Source: DAIUCA01 sp964613675 (GTDB lineage Bacteria > Pseudomonadota > Gammaproteobacteria > Competibacterales > Competibacteraceae). Taken from it: a stretch of 12,021 bases of DNA. This document shows, one piece after another, positions 7,073-12,021 of this stretch (its first letter is position 1; each line of letters opens with the position of its first letter). The position numbers and the translations under genes are program-made. The notes beneath the pieces are model-generated. The model saw only the letters and a program-made list of their open reading frames with translations. It did not search any database and was not told where the DNA came from. Location: contig CAZTIH010000077.1 of the NCBI GenBank assembly GCA_964613675.1, forward strand, positions 1-12,021. Reading direction: 5' to 3'.

Positions 7073-7936
7073 ATGCAGACTTCACTAGGATTTATCGGTT
7101 TAGGCGTGATGGGTTACGAAATGGCGGGTCATCTCGCCAAAACTTACCCATTACGGGTGTACAACCGCAGCGTGGACAAGGCTTTGCGATGGTGCGAACA
7201 GTTTGGGGGAACGATTGCGAGGTCACCGGCGGAATTGGCCCAAGGAACGGAGATCCTGTTTACCTGTGTGGGCAATGACGCGGATTTAGAGGCGGTTGCA
7301 TACGGCGCGGAGGGTCTGTTTGCGGGGGGATTTCGCGGTATCTGGGTCGATCACACGACGGCCTCGTTGGCCGTGACCCAAGCATTAGCGGCGGCGTTGT
7401 CCGAACGGGGCGGCGCGTTTCTGGATGCACCGGTGTCGGGCGGACAAAGCGGCGCTCAAGCGGGGAAGTTGGCGGTGATGGTTGGGGGGGACGAGACGGC
7501 ATTTGCGCGCGTGGTGCCCTTTGTGGAGACATACGCGAAGTTAGTGCGACGGATGGGCGAGGTGGGGAGTGGGCAACTGACGAAGATGGTGAATCAGATT
7601 TGCATTGCTGGACTGCTCCAGGGCCTAGCGGAGGGGTTGCATTTTGCGGAGGTCGCGGACTTGGACGTCGAAGCGGTAATAGAGGTGATTTCCCAGGGGG
7701 CGGCGCAGTCGTGGCAGCTCGAAAATCGGGGGCACACCATGACGAAACGGTCGTTTGACTTCGGATTTGCGGTGGACTGGATGCGGAAAGACCTAGGGAT
7801 TGTCCTGACGGAAGCCCGCAAACAAGGGGTATCGTTACCGGTGACGGCGTTGGTGGACCAATTTTACGGGGAAATCCAACAACGAGGCGGAGCGCGATGG
7901 GATACGTCGAGTTTAATTCGCCGTTTTGATCGTTAA
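7073..7936 (+). CDS. NAD(P)-dependent beta-hydroxyacid dehydrogenase (3-hydroxyisobutyrate dehydrogenase family)
   Basis: The 287 residues cover the full length of the family. The N-terminal Rossmann fold has the dinucleotide motif GFIGLGVMG (residues 6-14). An Arg/Asn pair (YNRS) at the end of the second strand favours NADP in many relatives. The substrate motif DAPVSGG starts at D118, the catalytic lysine is K171 in GQLTKMVNQ, and the C-terminal helical domain carries the usual F-x-x-x-x-x-x-KDLGI block. The family oxidises or reduces small beta-hydroxyacids such as 3-hydroxyisobutyrate, tartronate semialdehyde, succinic semialdehyde or glyoxylate, and sequence alone does not choose between them. 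No valine-degradation or glyoxylate genes are visible, so I leave the symbol empty. The ATG at 7073 has GAGAG upstream and starts right before the Rossmann strand. It is followed 77 nt later by dnaQ on the same strand, with an inverted repeat between them. Confidence 0.9.
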   Translation: MQTSLGFIGLGVMGYEMAGHLAKTYPLRVYNRSVDKALRWCEQFGGTIARSPAELAQGTEILFTCVGNDADLEAVAYGAEGLFAGGFRGIWVDHTTASLAVTQALAAALSERGGAFLDAPVSGGQSGAQAGKLAVMVGGDETAFARVVPFVETYAKLVRRMGEVGSGQLTKMVNQICIAGLLQGLAEGLHFAEVADLDVEAVIEVISQGAAQSWQLENRGHTMTKRSFDFGFAVDWMRKDLGIVLTEARKQGVSLPVTALVDQFYGEIQQRGGARWDTSSLIRRFDR

Positions 7937-7942
7937 CTTTGC

Positions 7943-7990
7943 AGAAATCTGAAGTGGTGAAAAATTATGCGCGATAATGAGCAGATTTCT
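7943..7990 (+). repeat. 9-bp perfect inverted repeat in the dehydrogenase-dnaQ gap
   Basis: AGAAATCTG at 7943-7951 is complementary to CAGATTTCT at 7982-7990, with a 30-nt loop. The 3' arm can instead take part in a small hairpin ATGAG (7977-7981)/CTCAT (7989-7993), so the two folds exclude each other. The gap has no T-run typical of an intrinsic terminator. It could be an operator, or a folded leader ahead of dnaQ, which has no clear Shine-Dalgarno. Confidence 0.4.
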
Positions 7991-8013
7991 CATCATTTTG
8001 CGGCGTTCTAAAT

Positions 8014-8775
8014 ATGCGACAGATTGTGCTCGATACGGAAACCACGGGATTAGAGGTGACGATGGGTCACCGTCTCATCGAAGTAGCTGCAATAGAACTC
8101 GTTAACCGTCAGATTTCGGATCGCCGTTTCCATAGTTTTTTGAATCCCGAACGGCCAATTGATCCACAAGCGATGGCGGTTCATAAAATTACGGACGAAT
8201 GGGTAAGCGATAAGCCGAAATTTGCGGAAATTGCGGCGAGTTTGCGGGATTTTTTAGACGATGCAGAATTGATTATTCACAACGCCCCTTTTGATTTGGG
8301 GTTTCTGAACGCGGAGTTTGAGCGGTGGGACATCGGTTGGGTGGCTTTGGAACAGCGATGCACGATTACGGACACGCTCAAGCTGGCCCAACAGCGATTT
8401 CCCGGACAGCGCAACAATTTGGATGCGTTGTGTAAGCGGTTTCAGATTAGTACTGCGCAACGGTCCCGCGAAGGACACAATGCCCTATTGGATACCCGAT
8501 TACTGGGACAGGTGTACCTAGCGATGACGGGGGGACAGTCGGCGTTATGCTTGAAGGAGATAGCGGAGCCGCTGACGCCGATGCTTGACGGGGGAGATTT
8601 ATTCACACCACTGCCCGAGCCGATCCCGACAAACCTACCGATCATTGCGGCAACCGCAGAGGAGTTAGCAGCCCACGAACGGTGGTTGGCGAAATTAGGG
8701 CCGAACAATGGGTGGCGACGATTTGTGAATACGGATGCGGAGGTCGGGCGCGAGGTACGAAACATCGGTGAATAG
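8014..8775 (+). CDS. dnaQ: DNA polymerase III epsilon subunit (3'-5' proofreading exonuclease)
   Basis: This 253-residue DEDDh exonuclease removes misincorporated bases as part of the polymerase III core. All catalytic residues are present: D7 and E9 in LDTETTG, D94 in HNAPFD, H155 in GHNALLD and D160. The region from residue 10 to 175 (MAVHKITDEW, NNLDALCKRF, REGHNALLDTRLLGQVYLAMTGGQ) is typical of proteobacterial epsilon. After the GGQ a QSALCL segment sits where E. coli epsilon has its weak beta-clamp-binding motif. The ~65-residue tail resembles the alpha-binding C-terminus but is weakly conserved, as usual. The start is fixed by the catalytic Asp at residue 7. The ribosome site upstream is poor, so expression may be low or coupled to leader structure. 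The common divergent partner rnhA is absent; the neighbours are a dehydrogenase gene and tRNA-Pro. Confidence 0.93.
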   Translation: MRQIVLDTETTGLEVTMGHRLIEVAAIELVNRQISDRRFHSFLNPERPIDPQAMAVHKITDEWVSDKPKFAEIAASLRDFLDDAELIIHNAPFDLGFLNAEFERWDIGWVALEQRCTITDTLKLAQQRFPGQRNNLDALCKRFQISTAQRSREGHNALLDTRLLGQVYLAMTGGQSALCLKEIAEPLTPMLDGGDLFTPLPEPIPTNLPIIAATAEELAAHERWLAKLGPNNGWRRFVNTDAEVGREVRNIGE

Positions 8776-8784
8776 AGCAGGGGC

Positions 8785-8813
8785 TTGCACAAAAGGTGAT
8801 CCCTTTGCATAGT
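8785..8813 (+). promoter_or_regulatory. Promoter candidate for tRNA-Pro (overlaps a stem-loop)
   Basis: TTGCAC (8785-8790) and CATAGT (8808-8813) are separated by exactly 17 nt and followed by a GC-rich stretch, GCTCGTCCGCG, as expected for a growth-regulated tRNA promoter. Transcription would begin near 8820, leaving a ~34-nt 5' leader for RNase P. The same DNA can fold (GCAC 8787-8790 with GTGC 8812-8815, AAAGG 8792-8796 with CCTTT 8802-8806), so in transcripts coming from dnaQ it could form a weak stem-loop. Confidence 0.5.
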
Positions 8814-8853
8814 GCTCGTCCGCGAAAGCCCAGAGGCACGCGATTTTGTATTT

Positions 8854-8930
8854 CGGGGTATAGCGCAGTCTGGTAGCGCATCTGCTTTGGGAGCAGAGGG
8901 TCGGGGGTTCGAATCCCTCTACCCCGACCA
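8854..8930 (+). tRNA. tRNA-Pro (anticodon TGG)
   Basis: A complete cloverleaf is readable. The acceptor arms CGGGGTA (8854-8860) and TACCCCG (8920-8926) pair fully. The D arm carries AGTCTGGTAGCGC. The anticodon stem TCTGC/GCAGA holds the loop TTTGGGA with anticodon TGG at 8888-8890. The T arm has GGTTCGAATCC, then discriminator A and an encoded CCA (8928-8930). Anticodon TGG reads CCN proline codons. No other tRNA adjoins it and no T-run terminator is obvious behind it. Confidence 0.97.
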
Positions 8931-8974
8931 ATTTCCTCGCTTTGATTGTTGTCGCGTTGAGGGGCTTGGTCGTA

Positions 8975-9056
8975 AGTGATAAGCGATCTGAAAGCTGAAT
9001 TCGTTGCAGTAGGTTGCAGTAGTGATAAGCGATCTGAAAGCTGAATTCGTTGCAGT
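8975..9056 (+). repeat. Direct repeat, two 36-bp copies with 46-bp period
   Basis: The 36-bp copies at 8975-9010 and 9021-9056 are identical; each starts AGTGATAAGCGATCTG and ends TTCGTTGCAGT. The 10 nt between them (9011-9020) repeat the end of the unit, so GTTGCAGTAG occurs in tandem at 9003-9012 and 9013-9022. Two copies with a short spacer do not make a CRISPR array. A tandem duplication of 46 bp in the non-coding stretch behind tRNA-Pro explains it. The rest of 8931-9169 shows no gene. A weak TTGCTT (9127-9132) and GAATAC (9149-9154) pair could serve the next gene. Confidence 0.9.
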
Positions 9057-9169
9057 GACGCTCCTCCCTAACGCCGTACCCTGAAGTCCCTTAGCGATCT
9101 CTTGCCCCATTTCTCACCTCAAAATGTTGCTTTATCCTAATTCCCAATGAATACGGATTTAGGTAAAAA

Positions 9170-12013
9170 ATGAGCAAAATCAATAAGTTAATTGGATTAT
9201 TGTTGAGACAATCCTTGAGAGATCCCCTTGGTCGAGAGGCCGAAAGTCTCGACGAACGGATCCGCCGTTATTTTGAAGATCCGAATCATGAACTCTCTGC
9301 GGTAGTCCAGAAAGCTCATGAGCGGACTTGGCAGACTTTGCGAGGGGCGGTGGGGAACCTTTCCGCCGACCGACCGAGGGGAGCATGGGTGGGCGACGAA
9401 TTAGACGCTGCTGAGGTGGCTTTCCTTCAAAGTGAAGGGGGCGTGGCTGAACTGACGCTCGTGATGTCAGAGGTCGCCCAGGCCCTGAGTGATAGCCATA
9501 TCTACAGTAGTCTGAAATTGCTGATTCAGGGCGCACAACACGCCGTTGCAGAACTGAGTGAGGTTTTTCAGAATCCCTGCCCGAAATTGGCAGCGCGGAT
9601 GGTGGCCCTGATAGATGAGGCGGGAACCCCCTCTTTAATCGCGGTTTTGTCTTTCCATCTGCACGCGGGCATGGCTCATCACCCCCATCTGCATCAGGAT
9701 TGGCAACAAGCTATTTTGGAAACACTGTCCGGAGATCTAAAAGAATTTCTAACGCAGGGAGACGATGAAACAGCGTTTCAGGAAGTATCGTGTCCCACGC
9801 CGAATACACTAGTGCCCCCCGAAACGACCGCCCTGATGGCGAGCATCAACGAGTATTTAAGCAAGATTGGCGCCGTGTTCGGCCCTTTAGGTCCCGAACA
9901 TAGTGGAACGCTGACAATCGATCAGAGTATTTTCATTGCCTTGACTCAGGGGGACTACGAACGATTTAACTCCAATCACGGCTTTCCCGAAATGCGCGAT
10001 AGCGTTGCGCGGCTATTCATGGGGATCGGTCATTATCAAGAGGCCGCACGGAATTTTTCAGAATTTGCGGCCCATAATCCCAAGGACATGGCCCAAGCCC
10101 ATTTCAATGCCTTCCGTGCCCATTTAGAACAGCGTTCGTGGGGGGATGCGCTGGCGTCGTTGCAAGCGGCGATCAATTGCGACCCAATTACCTATGCGCC
10201 ATGCAATCTGGAGAAGTACGCTTTGCAGAAGATCGTCAGCGCTAATGGCTTAATGGTCGTGTACCAAGCTGAACATCGTGCGTCAGGTCAGCTTAAGGAG
10301 ATACAGCACCTCAATTTGGCGCTCTTCGAGGAGGGAGCCGACATGATCGCCAATGCTGTGCAGAAACTAAATGACCTCCATCATCGTGCACTGCCGTTTC
10401 TTGACGATTGGGGATTTAGCGATGAGGCGAAACAAAATCTATATCTAATATCACCCTGGTTTGAGAGCGTATCGCTTGCGGAAGATCTGGACCGCGCGCT
10501 TTGGGATGCAGAAAGCGTTCGTGAACTGGCTCGCCAACTCGCAGCGGGCATGACGGCTGCGCATTCGATCGGAATTTTGCATGGTGACCTGAAACCCAGC
10601 TGCATAAGAATTCAGAGGAACTACGACAGATTTACGGCGAAGATCGCGGGTTTTGGACTGGGGGCGAGCTTTACCGCGCCTATCATAAGGACCGTAATCG
10701 ACCGTCATATTGAGCGTAGTGTGTTGATGGACAATCTCACGGAGAGTTGGCAACACGCGTCTCCCGAAAAGCGAGGCGAATTATCGGCAGAGATGGGGAC
10801 TCACTCAGATGTTTACAGCTTTGGAGGGCTACTGTGCACTGTGCTCTTCAAAACGCCAAAACCTGCCCAAAGCGATTGGCAAAACTTAACGGATGAGGGA
10901 CTGAAAGCCGTTTTGCAACGCTGCCTTGAGAGGTATCCCCACCAGCGATTTCAAAGCTTCGAGGCGGTTCTCTCAGAAGTAACTCCCCATAAACTGCCCC
11001 CACACATGGGAATGCCCCCTGCGCAAAGAAAACGCCCAAGCCGAACGGATGAAGCGACTCGGGCTGAAGACCAGATAGATGAGGGAAGTTGCCGTAATCC
11101 TATTCGTGCGGAAATACAGCATTCGCCAGCGTTAACCCAATGCCTAATAACCTCGAAAAGTCCAACGACTCTCCCCACGCAGAAGAACCCGCAATCCGCT
11201 TCGCTACCCTTGCCCAATCAAACCATGAACGGTCTGAGTCAAAAAAACTTGGGGTTGAGTTCGCAAGGAACAGCCAAAGATTTGCGCCTAAAAGCGCCTT
11301 TTCGGGATCTCCTAAAAATGGGTAAGTCCGGTCCAGAAATGACCCTCATTCCGACGGGAACGTTTGAAATGGGATCGCCCCCCGATGAACGGGGACGGCG
11401 TCATGACGAAAAACGCCGTCAGGTGCGGATTGAAAACCCCTTTGCGCTGGGAATCTACACGGTAAGTTTTGATGAATACGATGTGTTTTGCCAAGCCACG
11501 AGCCGCGAACCCCCGTCTGATCATGCTTGGGGACGCGGTTCACTCCCGGTCATCAATGTGAGTTGGCACGACGCCTTGGCGTATTGCGCGTGGCTCAGTG
11601 ACGAAACGGGAAAAAATTATCGCTTACCTACTGAGGCAGAGTGGGAGTACACCTGTCGTGCAGGGACGACGACGCCATTTTGGTGGGGTAAGGAAATTTA
11701 TCGCCAACACGCGAATTATCGCTCCGAAGCCTCTGAAAGTCAGAAAAGAACGGTCAAGGTCAAGAAATTCGCCGCCAATCCTTGGGGGCTATATCAGATG
11801 CATGGCAATGTCTGGGAATGGTGCAGTTGCGATGATCTCTACAATGACAATGCATTGTCTGAGGCAAATTCCGGAACCAAAGCCAAATGTGTTGAACGCG
11901 GAGGATCTTGGAATAGCTCTTCAGATCAGTTGCGTGCCGCCCATCGCAATCATGTTGACGATTTAACCAAGCGAGCCCCCAATGCGGGGTTTCGCGTAGC
12001 CCGTGATTTGTAA
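9170..12013 (+). CDS. TPR-like / pseudokinase / FGE-sulfatase-like (SUMF1) multidomain protein
   Basis: The 947-residue chain has no signal peptide or membrane segment, so it is probably cytoplasmic. Residues 1-190 are helical and unrecognised. Residues about 260-345 look like TPR helices (GHYQEAARNFSEFAAHNP, WGDALASLQAAINCDP). Residues about 347-610 form a Ser/Thr protein-kinase fold with a good C-lobe: H471-G-D473-L-K475-P, SPEK in the APE position, SDVYSFGGLL and an R-F-x-S-F-E-A-V-L end. Key positions are changed, though: the DFG Asp is Gly (G494-F-G), the catalytic-loop Asn is Cys478, and the glycine loop is not recognisable. It is most likely a pseudokinase. Residues about 615-720 are a Pro/Ser/Gln/Lys-rich linker. 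Residues about 722-945 are an FGE/SUMF1 domain (MTLIPTGTFEMGSPPDE, RLPTEAEWEYTCRAG, GLYQMHGNVWEWC, RGGSW, GFRVARDL). The two Cys that make true FGE active lie in the segment after GGS and are missing here, so a binding role on the C-type-lectin fold is more likely than catalysis. The ATG at 9170 has AGG 6 nt upstream. Confidence 0.85.
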   Translation: MSKINKLIGLLLRQSLRDPLGREAESLDERIRRYFEDPNHELSAVVQKAHERTWQTLRGAVGNLSADRPRGAWVGDELDAAEVAFLQSEGGVAELTLVMSEVAQALSDSHIYSSLKLLIQGAQHAVAELSEVFQNPCPKLAARMVALIDEAGTPSLIAVLSFHLHAGMAHHPHLHQDWQQAILETLSGDLKEFLTQGDDETAFQEVSCPTPNTLVPPETTALMASINEYLSKIGAVFGPLGPEHSGTLTIDQSIFIALTQGDYERFNSNHGFPEMRDSVARLFMGIGHYQEAARNFSEFAAHNPKDMAQAHFNAFRAHLEQRSWGDALASLQAAINCDPITYAPCNLEKYALQKIVSANGLMVVYQAEHRASGQLKEIQHLNLALFEEGADMIANAVQKLNDLHHRALPFLDDWGFSDEAKQNLYLISPWFESVSLAEDLDRALWDAESVRELARQLAAGMTAAHSIGILHGDLKPSCIRIQRNYDRFTAKIAGFGLGASFTAPIIRTVIDRHIERSVLMDNLTESWQHASPEKRGELSAEMGTHSDVYSFGGLLCTVLFKTPKPAQSDWQNLTDEGLKAVLQRCLERYPHQRFQSFEAVLSEVTPHKLPPHMGMPPAQRKRPSRTDEATRAEDQIDEGSCRNPIRAEIQHSPALTQCLITSKSPTTLPTQKNPQSASLPLPNQTMNGLSQKNLGLSSQGTAKDLRLKAPFRDLLKMGKSGPEMTLIPTGTFEMGSPPDERGRRHDEKRRQVRIENPFALGIYTVSFDEYDVFCQATSREPPSDHAWGRGSLPVINVSWHDALAYCAWLSDETGKNYRLPTEAEWEYTCRAGTTTPFWWGKEIYRQHANYRSEASESQKRTVKVKKFAANPWGLYQMHGNVWEWCSCDDLYNDNALSEANSGTKAKCVERGGSWNSSSDQLRAAHRNHVDDLTKRAPNAGFRVARDL

Positions 12014-12021
12014 GCCATCGA

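Noticed and set aside
8854..8930. tRNA-Pro as an integrated element's attachment site
   Set aside because: No second copy of the tRNA 3' end and no integrase gene are visible in the window.
8975..9056. CRISPR array
   Set aside because: Only two repeats, with a 10-nt spacer that is itself a copy of the repeat end, and no cas genes.
11339..12013. Active formylglycine-generating enzyme
   Set aside because: The active-site Cys pair of the family is replaced by Ser/Asp/Gln-type residues in the segment after RGGSW, and no sulfatase gene is nearby.

Overview
The window looks like a chromosomal segment of a proteobacterium, most likely a gammaproteobacterium. The clues are a DEDDh-type DnaQ, a tRNA-Pro(TGG) with encoded CCA, a Tat-type PhoX, a CreD-like membrane protein and IS200/IS605-type end relics. 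Base composition is mixed: about 63% GC in a sample line of the 799-2661 gene and about 40% in a sample line of the nuclease gene. A large sulfur-oxidising lineage would fit the pseudokinase/FGE-like protein and the IS605 relics, but that is only a guess. No gene fixes the genus.

Layout. (1) At the left edge, on the minus strand, is the N-terminal part of a PhoX (DUF839) phosphatase. It is cut by the window edge, and its N-terminus carries an in-frame TAA with no ordinary start codon upstream of the Tat motif. (2) Positions 799-3867 hold a tight two-gene plus-strand operon: a large secreted beta-rich protein of unknown function with N-terminal 13-residue repeats, then a CreD-like inner-membrane protein. 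(3) Convergent to it (4970-3900, minus) is a stand-alone HsdR-N/PD-(D/E)xK nuclease with no methylase, specificity or helicase partner in view. (4) Positions 5212-6975 encode an unusual periplasmic double binding protein, a BMP/PnrA-type domain fused to a family-3 solute-binding domain. It is bracketed by two sequences resembling IS200/IS605 right ends, a palindromic one at 5016-5057 and a solo one at about 7001-7041. (5) Positions 7073-8775 hold two housekeeping-type genes, a beta-hydroxyacid dehydrogenase (3-hydroxyisobutyrate dehydrogenase family) and dnaQ, each preceded by an inverted repeat. (6) tRNA-Pro(TGG) lies at 8854-8930 with a good promoter candidate, followed by a 36-bp direct repeat. 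(7) Positions 9170-12013 encode a 947-residue protein with a helical N-terminus, a TPR-like region, a degenerate Ser/Thr kinase domain (GFG in place of DFG, Cys in place of the catalytic-loop Asn), a low-complexity linker and a C-terminal FGE/SUMF1 (C-type-lectin fold) domain lacking the catalytic Cys pair.

How the genes relate. PhoX, the 799-3867 pair and the BMP/SBP3 fusion all act in the envelope or periplasm. No single pathway links the genes. The most promising material for something undescribed is the pseudokinase/FGE-like protein, whose last ~110 bp have the layout of a diversity-generating-retroelement variable region but whose downstream flank is outside the window. Next come the BMP-SBP3 fusion between IS605-type ends and the broken PhoX N-terminus.
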